NCBI GenBank assembly: GCA_938023865.1
Contig: CALJDG010000024.1
Location: 1-64,000, forward strand
Origin: an uncultured archaeon
Lineage (GTDB): Archaea; Thermoproteota; Bathyarchaeia; Bathyarchaeales; Bathycorpusculaceae
DNA length: 64,000 bases
Reading direction: 5' to 3'
Below the pieces are notes generated by a model that was given only the letters and a program-made list of their open reading frames with translations, was not told the origin of the DNA and made no database searches. The position numbers and the translations under genes were made by a program. Every line of letters begins with the position of its first letter. Positions within the stretch are counted from its first letter, which is position 1. Of the stretch, positions 55,480 to 64,000 are shown piece by piece.

Positions 55480-56391
55480 ATGGAAGCTGTAAAATCCATA
55501 GACCTTCGAAAAACATATCATGGAAAGGAGACCATCGACGCATTAAAGGGCATTAATATATTCATCAAAAAAGGTGAGCTTTTTACCTTATTAGGCCCTA
55601 ATGGGGCTGGAAAAACCACCTTTTTGAGGATTATTTCTACGCAGTTGCTGCCAACCAGTGGCGAAGCCTATGTTTTAGGTTTTAACGTTCTAGGGGAAGC
55701 TGAAAAAGTGCGGGAGCACATAGCTGTTGTCCCCCAGGATGTTGCCACTTACGGTAATTTTACGCCTTGGGAGTACTGCTACTATTTTTCGCTGCTTCGC
55801 GGCATGACCAAGCAGAAAGCAAAAGAAATGTCTGAGAAAGCATTAAAAGCTGTTGAATTGTGGGAACTGCGAAATCGAACGTGTGCTACGCTTTCTGGTG
55901 GCGAAAAGAAGAGGGCGATAATTGCGTCTGTTTTAGCTTCAGACGCTGAGGTTTTGATGTTGGATGAGCCTACAAGCGGTTTAGACGCTGTTGCACGAAG
56001 AAAAGTTTGGACTGTTTTAAGGGAGATGGTTGAACAGGATAAAACTATAATTTTAACAACTCACATAATGGAGGAGGCGGAGATGGTTTCTGACAGACTA
56101 GCCATAATTAATAGGGGTGAATTAATAGCGCAGGGAACGGTTGAGGAAATAAAAGGCCTAGTAAAGGAAAGGTTTAGGGTTGTGGTTGAAGGTAACTTTG
56201 AAGCTTTAGAAAAATTCGTAAATATCCATTCGACAGTAGCTTTTGGCAGTAAACGAGTAATTTACGTTGACGATGGAGAAGAAGCTATAGAGTTTGTTAG
56301 AAAAGCCTTAAAAAATGGGCTCAGAGCCGAAACCTCGCCCATCACTCTTGAAGATGTGTTTGTGAAACTTGTTGGAGGGGAGTTTGAATGA
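55480..56391 (+). CDS. ABC transporter ATP-binding protein
   Basis: GPNGAGKTTFLRI, LSGGEKKRAIIASVLASDAEVLMLDEPTSGLD. Confidence 0.95.
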   Translation: MEAVKSIDLRKTYHGKETIDALKGINIFIKKGELFTLLGPNGAGKTTFLRIISTQLLPTSGEAYVLGFNVLGEAEKVREHIAVVPQDVATYGNFTPWEYCYYFSLLRGMTKQKAKEMSEKALKAVELWELRNRTCATLSGGEKKRAIIASVLASDAEVLMLDEPTSGLDAVARRKVWTVLREMVEQDKTIILTTHIMEEAEMVSDRLAIINRGELIAQGTVEEIKGLVKERFRVVVEGNFEALEKFVNIHSTVAFGSKRVIYVDDGEEAIEFVRKALKNGLRAETSPITLEDVFVKLVGGEFE

Positions 56392-57131
56392 ATCTTAGAA
56401 AAATGTTTAGAGATGCTGTCATAATCGCTGCTTTGAAGGCTATTCCCGACCTAAAACGCCAACCATTAATATTGATGGTTATGGGCTTGATAAGTGGTAT
56501 TCCGCTTTTCTTCATGCTTGTCTTCGGAGGGCAGATAAGCTATGGCTTAATAGGCGCCATGATATCAGCTGTTGGATTTATTGGCATAGCCTCAGCTATA
56601 CAAGATATAACGTGGGATAGATATGTGAAAATTAGGGAAATGATTGTTGCAATGCCAGTCCACCCAATTTCATACATGGTTGGAGCAGCATTAGCCCCTT
56701 TAATATTCTCATGTCCAGGGATTGTTTTCTTTATGGCGTTGGCGATTTGGCTTGGTTTTATACCCATACATGTTTTGGGATGGATTGTTGCAGTTTTACT
56801 TTTATGCTGGGCTGTTTTAAGCTGCATTGGGTTTGTTATATCAACATATATGCGGAGGGCAAGCGTATACACTTTGAATAACTTGTCTAACATTCTTGGA
56901 ATAGGCTTAATTTTTCTTCCACCAGTCTATTATCCCGAAGAAATATTAGGTGAATTAAGCTGGATAGCAATTGCGTTTCCAACGTCCAATGCTGCGGGAC
57001 TTGTAAGGGCTTATTCTGGTCTTGCTGTTTTTTCGCAAGAAAGGGTTTTAATCCGTTGGGTTGTCCTCTTGATAACAATGGTTGTTTCTGTCTTATTCGT
57101 TGTTTTTAAAGCTAAATGGCGAGAAGCTTAA
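56388..57131 (+). CDS. ABC-2 type transporter permease
   Basis: 6-TM-like; 4-nt overlap with the ATPase gene. Confidence 0.88.
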   Translation: MNLRKMFRDAVIIAALKAIPDLKRQPLILMVMGLISGIPLFFMLVFGGQISYGLIGAMISAVGFIGIASAIQDITWDRYVKIREMIVAMPVHPISYMVGAALAPLIFSCPGIVFFMALAIWLGFIPIHVLGWIVAVLLLCWAVLSCIGFVISTYMRRASVYTLNNLSNILGIGLIFLPPVYYPEEILGELSWIAIAFPTSNAAGLVRAYSGLAVFSQERVLIRWVVLLITMVVSVLFVVFKAKWREA

Positions 57132-57138
57132 CGAGATT

Positions 57139-58953
57139 TTAAATGGACTTTGTTGGGAATCGTTCATATTGCAACTCATAAAGTTTTGTAAGCTTGTCTA
57201 ATGTGTCGATTTCATCTATTGTCTTATCTGTTCTGAAGCGGACTATTTTTGGCACTCTTAGGGCATATCCGCTAGTGTATTCGTCTGTTTCTTGAATCTC
57301 TTGGTATGTCACCTCTACAATCACTGTTGGTTTAACGTAAACGCCTTCTTCATCTTCGCCTGTCATTGTCCTTTCAACTATTGTTCGAATCGCGTCCATG
57401 GTTTGTTCCGGTAGGTTAGAGACTTTTCCTATAGTGTAGAGTTTTTTCTCTTCTGGGTCGCGGACCGCCAAAAGAAAGGATGAGTATAGACCTGCGCGTC
57501 TTCCCTTTCCGTATAGGGCTTTCACTATTGTGCAGTCTAGTGTGTCGCGTTCTGGTTTCAGCTTAAGCCACGTATAAGTGCGCTGTCCAATTTCGTAAGG
57601 TGAATTTAAGTCTTTAACAACTATGCCCTCGAAACCTTTTTTCAAGGCTTCGTCGTAGAATCGCATGAGTTCAATTTCGTTTCTACATTCAACGCCTTCA
57701 GCCAGATACTCTGATGGTATAACTTCCACTAAGTATTTGCGCCTTTCAGAGAGCGGCAAACCGATGAGTTCTCGCCCATTTAAGAAGAGGATATCAAAGG
57801 CTCTGAAAGTTACACGGACTTTCTCCATTCTTTCCGTAAGCTCTTCCGTTGTCAGTTCCCTTGGCACCGTTCTCTCCAGCATAACTTGGAATGGTAAAGG
57901 GCTGCCACTTTGGTCTACAGCTAAGATTTCACCATCCACGATGCAGCTTTGGGCATTTAACCTCATGGCTATTTCTACAATTTCGGGAAGCGTCTTAGAC
58001 TTTTCAACGCCACGCCTTGAAAAAATCCATGTTTGGGTTCCCCACTTATGGATTTGGAGGCGGCTTCCATCAATCTTGTATTCTGCTCTAACCGGATAGA
58101 CAACTTTGTCCGGCTCGTAGAGGTGGGCTAGTTGGGGTCTTATGAACTGTCCTGGGCGCATTTTCACCTCTGCCAGTTTCGGCAGCCCTTCCGACGCCAG
58201 ACTTATTCCTTCTGCTATACCCATTATGGTGCACGCATTTTGGATAAGTTCTACTGGAACTTGGTAGGCTCTTGCAGCAGCTCTCATAACAGTGCTTGCA
58301 TAGTAGCCAAGCTTCAAATCGCCCAGTAGAAGCCTAACAATGTATTTAGCCTCTTGAGGCGTTGCAGTCCTCAGTAGGCTTGCAACGTAGAGTTCACGTT
58401 CTTTCACGCCTTTCAGTTTTGGTAGAAGCCTAATCGCCTCATAAACCTCACTTACAGACAGTTTCGGCTCTGAAGGCGTTTTGAGAAGGTAGGCTACCTC
58501 GCCATGTTCCCCATAGTCAATGAGAAGTTTTCTAACGTCGCTTTTTGACACGCCAGTGGATAGACTTAGGCTTCTCTCCACTAAGCCAGGTCCAACTTTT
58601 AGGCTTTCGTCTGTTATTATTCCTAGCGCTAGGCGCGCCTTAACCTCGAGAGAAAGCTCCATTGTTTGGAAGAATTTGGCTAGTTCCGTCTCTTTCCCCT
58701 TCTTACCCCGGAGCACGGCTAGTCGCTCATAGACATCAACAATTTTTGAGAAAGGAAGATCTTTCCTGGGATCTTTTCCCTCCATGTATAGGCGTATAAG
58801 ATAGTATGGTATGCCTGCTCTCCACTCTATTTGTTCTGGGGAGAAGCCAGCCTCGATTAGGCGAAGAACAGCCTCCTTCTGTGAGCCGTAGATTTCTATT
58901 AGCTCTTTTATCGTTGGCGGCTTAATCAGCGACATTTGCTTTTGTCCTGTCAC
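57139..58953 (-). CDS. lig: ATP-dependent DNA ligase
   Basis: EYKIDGSRLQIHKWG active-site Lys motif; DGEILA; FEGIVVKDLNSPYEIGQRTYTWLKLK. Confidence 0.96.
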   Translation of the reverse strand: MTGQKQMSLIKPPTIKELIEIYGSQKEAVLRLIEAGFSPEQIEWRAGIPYYLIRLYMEGKDPRKDLPFSKIVDVYERLAVLRGKKGKETELAKFFQTMELSLEVKARLALGIITDESLKVGPGLVERSLSLSTGVSKSDVRKLLIDYGEHGEVAYLLKTPSEPKLSVSEVYEAIRLLPKLKGVKERELYVASLLRTATPQEAKYIVRLLLGDLKLGYYASTVMRAAARAYQVPVELIQNACTIMGIAEGISLASEGLPKLAEVKMRPGQFIRPQLAHLYEPDKVVYPVRAEYKIDGSRLQIHKWGTQTWIFSRRGVEKSKTLPEIVEIAMRLNAQSCIVDGEILAVDQSGSPLPFQVMLERTVPRELTTEELTERMEKVRVTFRAFDILFLNGRELIGLPLSERRKYLVEVIPSEYLAEGVECRNEIELMRFYDEALKKGFEGIVVKDLNSPYEIGQRTYTWLKLKPERDTLDCTIVKALYGKGRRAGLYSSFLLAVRDPEEKKLYTIGKVSNLPEQTMDAIRTIVERTMTGEDEEGVYVKPTVIVEVTYQEIQETDEYTSGYALRVPKIVRFRTDKTIDEIDTLDKLTKLYELQYERFPTKSI

Positions 58954-58960
58954 GCTTGTG

Positions 58961-60202
58961 CTATTTTACTTGGGCTTCTGGGGCTTTTGGTATTGGTTCT
59001 ATTGCTCTTAGGAATCCGTCCCTTGTTATGTCGACCCTTATTCTTCGGCGTTCAAAGTTGCACATTCTACAGTCTAAAACTCGGGTTATGCGGACAAATT
59101 CTCCCCTGTCAACACCTAAATCCACCTGCTGGTCATACCAGTAGACACGTCCATAATCCACTATTATTGTTCCATCCAGGTTGTGTGCTAAGCCTATACC
59201 GCCCGCCATGTCGTAGCTGTCCCAAACTTCTGAGCTTCGCTGGTTCACGTAGAGGGCTGTTATGCCATGCACCTGGTTGTAGCGGGCCAACTCCATAACA
59301 CGGTATTTTAGGGCTCCCCGATAGGCCTCCAGCACTGTTACAGAGTCTATTATGGCTAATTCGATCTTCTCTTTTTCAGCAACATAGCGGTAAGTTTCCG
59401 CGAAGGTGTTCCAATCACGGAGTTCAGGGTAAGCTACAGTATCCAAAACAAAAAGGTTTTCGCGTATCTTATTCCAATTTAAGCCCAAAATGTCAGCTTT
59501 CTGCTTAAGCCTAGACTGCAAATCAAAACGTGGAGTGGCGCTTTTCCAGGTGTCCTCAGCCGTTGCATAAAGAACCTTTCTGCCCGAGGCAGCTGTCCTC
59601 ACGGCTATCTCTTCAACAAGTATCGATTTTCCAGCCCCGGGTAATCCTGTGATAGCAAATTGTCCACATATCGGAATTCCTCCTAAGCTTTTCCCGTCTG
59701 GTGTTAGGAAAAGCTGATCAATGAAGGTGCCTGTTGGAAAACCCAGAAGAGGCTTTTTAGCCTCTATTGCCTCGTCTGGTTTCAGCACAAGAGTGCTTAG
59801 CTTCTCTTTACCCTCCTCAATGGTCGTCGTCATAGGCTTTGTGGCGAGCTCCCACTCATCTGCTGGTGTCCTAGCACTTTTCATGGCTTCCGCAAGCGTC
59901 TGAGCCATAGCCCTAACGAGACTTTCGATTTCCGGGGCGCCTGCTTCAAGCTTCGGTTGCTCTGGGAGCTTTGCTGCGGCTTCTGTTGGCTTTTCTGTTG
60001 GTTTTGGCTTTGTCTCCTCGATGATTAGCACCCATAATTCGCCTCGACGCTCCACGGCTCCCTTATTCTTGAGTGATTGTAGAAGTGCATAAGCGGATTT
60101 TGGTCCATATTTTGGTATGTTCAAGCCTTCTGCAATATCGTTTAGGGAGGCTTGCCCGCTGTGGGATTTGAGAAATTCAACTATGTCATTTTCCTCAACC
60201 AT
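58961..60202 (-). CDS. KaiC/RadA-like RecA-superfamily ATPase with N-terminal wHTH
   Basis: AITGLPGAGKSILVEEIAVRTA Walker A; KIELAIIDSVTVLEAYRG Walker B; N-terminal SHSGQASLNDIAEGLNIPKYGPKSAYALLQSLKNKG. Confidence 0.85.
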   Translation of the reverse strand: MVEENDIVEFLKSHSGQASLNDIAEGLNIPKYGPKSAYALLQSLKNKGAVERRGELWVLIIEETKPKPTEKPTEAAAKLPEQPKLEAGAPEIESLVRAMAQTLAEAMKSARTPADEWELATKPMTTTIEEGKEKLSTLVLKPDEAIEAKKPLLGFPTGTFIDQLFLTPDGKSLGGIPICGQFAITGLPGAGKSILVEEIAVRTAASGRKVLYATAEDTWKSATPRFDLQSRLKQKADILGLNWNKIRENLFVLDTVAYPELRDWNTFAETYRYVAEKEKIELAIIDSVTVLEAYRGALKYRVMELARYNQVHGITALYVNQRSSEVWDSYDMAGGIGLAHNLDGTIIVDYGRVYWYDQQVDLGVDRGEFVRITRVLDCRMCNFERRRIRVDITRDGFLRAIEPIPKAPEAQVK

Positions 60203-60409
60203 AAACTCTCCCCAGTTTTAACGGCGACTTTTTCTAAATATTTTTGTAAAAGTTTAAGCTTTTAAATATGCCCCCAATAAGGCTTTAAATGCTCTTTTAA
60301 ACGAGGTTTAATAAACTTTATGATAACGATCTTCCAGTCTTTTGAGAAGAGCCAGAAAGCAATTATAAGTGAGAAAAACGCATGGGGTAAATCTAAAAAG
60401 CATGAGATG

Positions 60410-61198
60410 AAAACCTTGAGCAAACTAGAAATTGGGTTATCAACCCTTTACCTATTAGGTAAACCATTCAACGAAATGGTCAAAAAAATTACAAATGTAA
60501 ACGTCAGCCATATAGAGATCGTGGATGACGGCCTTCATGCCTTAAACAGGCGTAGAGTCGCAATTCTTACGGATGTAAAGGAATCTTATAACATGAAATT
60601 CTCAGTTCATGCGCCCTTCGCTGACATAAACATTGCCTCACCGTCGCGTAGTGTTTTAAAAGCTATGCTTGAACGGCTGGAAAGCTCCATGAAATTGGCA
60701 AGTCTCTTGGAGGCTTATGTTTGGGTTTTTCATCCAGGATTAAAAACTGGCGTGAGCATGTTTTATCCATGCGAAGACTGGAAACAGAACTGCAAAACCG
60801 CGCGGCTTCTCTGCAAAATCGCCGACGATTACGGTTTAGAAATAGCCATAGAAAATGTTCCGGAACCATATCCATTCTTAATGAAAAGTGTTGAAGATTT
60901 TGAGAAGTTTTATGGTGAAGTTTCAGAGCCCATAGGCTTAGCCCTTGACGTTGGGCATTCAAACATTAATGGGCAGACAGAACGGTTTCTTAAAGCGCTT
61001 GCGGACTGGATTATGCATATCCACGCCCACGACAATGATGGAAGGGATGATTCGCATTTAGGAATAGGCTGTGGAACGGTGAACTGGCATAGGTTTGTAA
61101 ACCTTTTGAGGGAAATATCCTACGATAAAGTTGTGGTTGTGGAGTCTGTTGATCAAATTGCGGAAAGCGTCAACTTTTTGAGGTCCATGTTTAAGTAA
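60410..61198 (+). CDS. Sugar phosphate isomerase/epimerase-like TIM barrel (AP endonuclease 2 family)
   Basis: FSVHAPFADINIASPS, WVFHPG, LEIAIENVPEP, GLALDVGHSNI, HIHAHDNDG; internal ATG preferred over 60320. Confidence 0.85.
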   Translation, partial: KTLSKLEIGLSTLYLLGKPFNEMVKKITNVNVSHIEIVDDGLHALNRRRVAILTDVKESYNMKFSVHAPFADINIASPSRSVLKAMLERLESSMKLASLLEAYVWVFHPGLKTGVSMFYPCEDWKQNCKTARLLCKIADDYGLEIAIENVPEPYPFLMKSVEDFEKFYGEVSEPIGLALDVGHSNINGQTERFLKALADWIMHIHAHDNDGRDDSHLGIGCGTVNWHRFVNLLREISYDKVVVVESVDQIAESVNFLRSMFK

Positions 61199-61218
61199 AA
61201 TATAGCGGTTAACGTGAC

Positions 61219-61986
61219 ATGAGCACTCCAAAGGCAGAGTATGCACTCGTCCGTCCAGTGCCAAACTCTTACGACAAATGCATAAGAACTAATACTGAAA
61301 GAATAGATGTTGAACTTGCCAAAAAGCAGCACATAGAGTACTGCAAAGCACTAGAGAATCTTGGTTTAAAACTCCTTTGGGCTCTGAGCGACGACGCATT
61401 GCCAGACAGCTGCTTTGTTGAAGATACAGCCGTTGTTTTTGGCCAAAAGGCGGTTATATGCAATATGAAAATGGAGTCCCGAAAAAAGGAAGTTGTCGAA
61501 ATAGCGAAAATTCTTGAAAAAATAAAAAGGGTATACCGCATAAAACCGCCAGCAGTAATTGAAGGCGGAGATGTCCTCAAAATTGGCAGCGAAGTTTTTG
61601 TGGGTCTTACAGCCAGAACTAATTTTTACGCTGTAGACCAGCTGCGGAAAATTTTGGAGAATGATGGGTTTAACATAATCTCTGTCAGAGTCAATGGTGC
61701 CACCCATTTGAAGTCTGTGTGCACACTCCTTGGAGACGGTTATGTTGTACTGGCGAAGGGCTACTTTGATGCGGACATTTTTAAGGGCTATAATAAGCTT
61801 TTAGTTCCGAAGGAGGAGCAGTATGCCGCAAACTGTTTAGCTGTTAACGAGGTGGTTTTGATGGCGAAGGGTTATCCAGAAACAAGGAGGCTTATAGAAG
61901 GGGAAGGCTTTACCGTACAAGAGCTAGAAATGTCAGAATTTAGAAAGGGGGAAGGCGCCCTAACATGCCTCTCAATACTTTGGTGA
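61219..61986 (+). CDS. Amidinotransferase/DDAH-like arginine-modifying enzyme family
   Basis: SCFVEDTAVVFGQKAVIC, IEGGDVLKIGSEVFVGLTARTN, C-terminal catalytic-type Cys GALTCLSILW. Confidence 0.88.
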   Translation: MSTPKAEYALVRPVPNSYDKCIRTNTERIDVELAKKQHIEYCKALENLGLKLLWALSDDALPDSCFVEDTAVVFGQKAVICNMKMESRKKEVVEIAKILEKIKRVYRIKPPAVIEGGDVLKIGSEVFVGLTARTNFYAVDQLRKILENDGFNIISVRVNGATHLKSVCTLLGDGYVVLAKGYFDADIFKGYNKLLVPKEEQYAANCLAVNEVVLMAKGYPETRRLIEGEGFTVQELEMSEFRKGEGALTCLSILW

Positions 61987-61989
61987 ATT

Positions 61990-62913
61990 TTAGCCTATTA
62001 GAAGCGGGACCTCAAGCGTCATGAAGTCCTCTGCCACCTGGGTTTTTTTGAAAATCCTCTTCGCCTGTCTTAAGAGCATTTTTGGGTTTTCATATCGTGC
62101 ACTTATATGGGTTAGAATCAACAGTTTTGCTCTTGAATTTTTGGCGTTCTCCGCCGCTTGACTTGGGGTTGAGTGTCCATCCTCGCAGGCTCTTTCAGCT
62201 AGTTCATCATCCAAAGTGGCGTCGTGAATTAGCAAATCGGCATCAGCTGCAAAATCCGTTAAGCCCTCGAATGGTCTTGTGTCCCCAGTATAAACTATTT
62301 TTCTTCCGGGTCTTGGCGGACCCGTGACATCTTCTGGTTTAACAACTTTCCCATTTGGAAGCTTGACTTCACTTCCGTGTTGGAGCCTAGACCATAAAGG
62401 TCCTTCTGGAACGCCTAAGGCTCTGGCTTTTTCTGGATAAAATTTTCCAGGGCGGGGCTTCTCCACCAAGGCGTAGGCTAGGCTTGGTATTGCATGGTTT
62501 GCCCATACCGCCTCAACAGTGTATTCTTCCTCTCCACATACTTTTCCAGCGTCGTGGATTTCGTGGATTTCTATGGGGAAAGTTAAGCCGAACGGAACCG
62601 TCTCTCTTATGCCTTCCATGAATCTTCTTATTCCGGGAGGTCCATAGATTTCGAGTTTTTTGTCGCGGTCAAGCAGAGCCATTGTCTGTATTAGTCCGGG
62701 CAAGCCTAGCACGTGGTCTCCGTGCATGTGCGTTATGAACACTTTCATTTTCCTATTGAAGCTGGCCCTAGCAATTACTATCTGCCTTTGCACGCCCTCG
62801 CCGCAGTCAAACAGCAGTTGCTCGCCCTTACGCTTTATCAATATGGCTGGCAAACTCCTCTTTGGAGTCGGGATACTTCCAGCTGTTCCCAGAAACACGA
62901 CCTGCAAGCTCAT
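61990..62913 (-). CDS. rnz: Ribonuclease Z
   Basis: LGTAGSIPTPKRSLPAILIKRKGEQLLFDCGEGVQRQ; FITHMHGDHVLGLPGL; LLIHDATL; GHSTPSQAAENA. Confidence 0.95.
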   Translation of the reverse strand: MSLQVVFLGTAGSIPTPKRSLPAILIKRKGEQLLFDCGEGVQRQIVIARASFNRKMKVFITHMHGDHVLGLPGLIQTMALLDRDKKLEIYGPPGIRRFMEGIRETVPFGLTFPIEIHEIHDAGKVCGEEEYTVEAVWANHAIPSLAYALVEKPRPGKFYPEKARALGVPEGPLWSRLQHGSEVKLPNGKVVKPEDVTGPPRPGRKIVYTGDTRPFEGLTDFAADADLLIHDATLDDELAERACEDGHSTPSQAAENAKNSRAKLLILTHISARYENPKMLLRQAKRIFKKTQVAEDFMTLEVPLLIG

Positions 62914-62920
62914 GGCCCGG

Positions 62921-63958
62921 TTACATCCTTTCGAAAGTTGCTATCTCTCTTGTTAGGCTTCTGTGTACATAAACAAAGTGGGATTCCACATGTCGGTAGC
63001 CCAGCTCCTTGCCAATTTGGCTTATTTCAATGGTTTTTGGTGCTGCCATGCAAATTCTCTTTCCATCACTAAGCATGTCGTGGACAGCCTTTAAACAGTC
63101 TTCGATTATCTGCTTTGTGGTTCGCCTAAAAGTTGTTGCACTTCGCCCATAAGGGGGGTCTGCAACCACAGCATCCACGGTTTTTACTGGCGGGTTTTTT
63201 GCGTCGGCAACTATAAGCCCTTCTGGTTCAATGCCGAAATATGCTAAGTTTTTACGGCTTCCCTTTACCATGCGTCTTTGAATGTCCATGCCTAGAACGC
63301 GACAGCCTATTAGTGCCGCCTCTATAAGGATGCTTCCTGTTCCGCAGAAGGGGTCAAGTACTAAATCGCCAGCTTTTGGCTTGGTTAGGTTCACCATACA
63401 TCTTGCCAGTTTCGGCGGCATGGCTGATGGATGGAAGAAGGGCTTTTTCTTAGGGCGCCTCTCCACGAAGGATTTTGACGGAACATCCGCTAATTTTAAG
63501 CCGAAAACAAGCTTGTTGTCTGTTAGAATTCCTGCAAAGGTTTTTTGTGGGTTTTTAAGGTTTACTTTCACGTCTTCAGCTGTGTTTATGATTATTTCGC
63601 CGAGTTTACGCTCTAAAGCCATTCCATCGACTTCTCTGGCGTGGTTTTTCACATGTTTTATCCGAACAGCAAAACTTTCACCGCTTTCCAGGAAATTGCT
63701 GATGCTTGATGAGCGAAGAGTTTTAACTGCCTCGCTTTGCTTAGCTTCGCATGTGAAAAGTTCTAATGCACAGAGTCTCGTCAGGGCTGCACGCATCTTC
63801 ACGGCCTCAATGCATTTTAAGTCAGCTTCAGCCCTTAAAACTTGGTCCGGTTCTTCCAAAATCTTGTAGTTGCAGCCTTCAGCCTCAAGTATGGCTTTCA
63901 GTTCGGCTGTTGGTAGGGTTTCATGCTCACCGGATAGGAGGAAGAAGAGTCTAGCCAC
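62921..63958 (-). CDS. THUMP-type tRNA (guanine-N2-)-methyltransferase (Trm11/Trm-G10 family)
   Basis: HPSAMPPKLARCMVNLTKPKAGDLVLDPFCGTGSILIEAALIG; VADPPYGRSAT catalytic motif. Confidence 0.92.
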   Translation of the reverse strand: MARLFFLLSGEHETLPTAELKAILEAEGCNYKILEEPDQVLRAEADLKCIEAVKMRAALTRLCALELFTCEAKQSEAVKTLRSSSISNFLESGESFAVRIKHVKNHAREVDGMALERKLGEIIINTAEDVKVNLKNPQKTFAGILTDNKLVFGLKLADVPSKSFVERRPKKKPFFHPSAMPPKLARCMVNLTKPKAGDLVLDPFCGTGSILIEAALIGCRVLGMDIQRRMVKGSRKNLAYFGIEPEGLIVADAKNPPVKTVDAVVADPPYGRSATTFRRTTKQIIEDCLKAVHDMLSDGKRICMAAPKTIEISQIGKELGYRHVESHFVYVHRSLTREIATFERM

Positions 63959-64000
63959 TGTGAAGCTCCCGTAATGCTTGAGCGATGAGTGGAGCCAGTG

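Noticed and set aside
1-64000. CRISPR arrays, inteins, rRNA, prophage or plasmid modules
   Set aside because: No regularly spaced repeats, no Hint/LAGLIDADG motifs in MCM/PCNA/primase ORFs, no rRNA-like segments or integrase/capsid genes seen.

Overview
This is a gene-dense archaeal chromosomal segment of about 64 kb. The mix of archaeal replication, translation and tRNA-modification genes points to a Thermoproteota/Bathyarchaeia-like lineage, but that placement is inference only. I found no rRNA, CRISPR array, prophage or intact transposon. Core content: MCM (cut by the window start), GINS, PriS, PriL, PCNA, ATP-dependent DNA ligase, a KaiC/RecA-like ATPase, TFS, the L44e-S27e-aIF2alpha-Nop10-PAC2 operon (Nop10 is missing from the ORF track), archaeosine TGT, RNase Z, a beta-CASP nuclease, Lsm, Trm-G10 methyltransferase, SAH hydrolase plus SAH/MTA deaminase, MgtE with two PhoU/TrkA_C proteins, tRNA-Ser(UGA) and tRNA-Val(GAC). 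Accessory content of most interest: (1) a SerK-like/SerK-like/cysteine-synthase fusion, divergent from an HTH regulator with a C-terminal Cys/His motif, with two perfect TTAACGGTGTTAA operators 20 bp apart; (2) a paralog of that regulator, divergent from an FprA/hemerythrin-PAS/ArsC cluster, with a perfect 20-bp palindrome in the equivalent place; (3) a split RLAN + RimK-like ATP-grasp pair divergent from a GCS2-type ligase; (4) two genes whose best-supported start is ACG; (5) a bactofilin-like operon with its own wHTH regulator; (6) a strongly structured, unassigned RNA candidate between convergent genes at 33110-33226; (7) a nitroreductase with two frameshifts and a small membrane protein with an A7 frameshift, where homopolymer sequencing error must be excluded.
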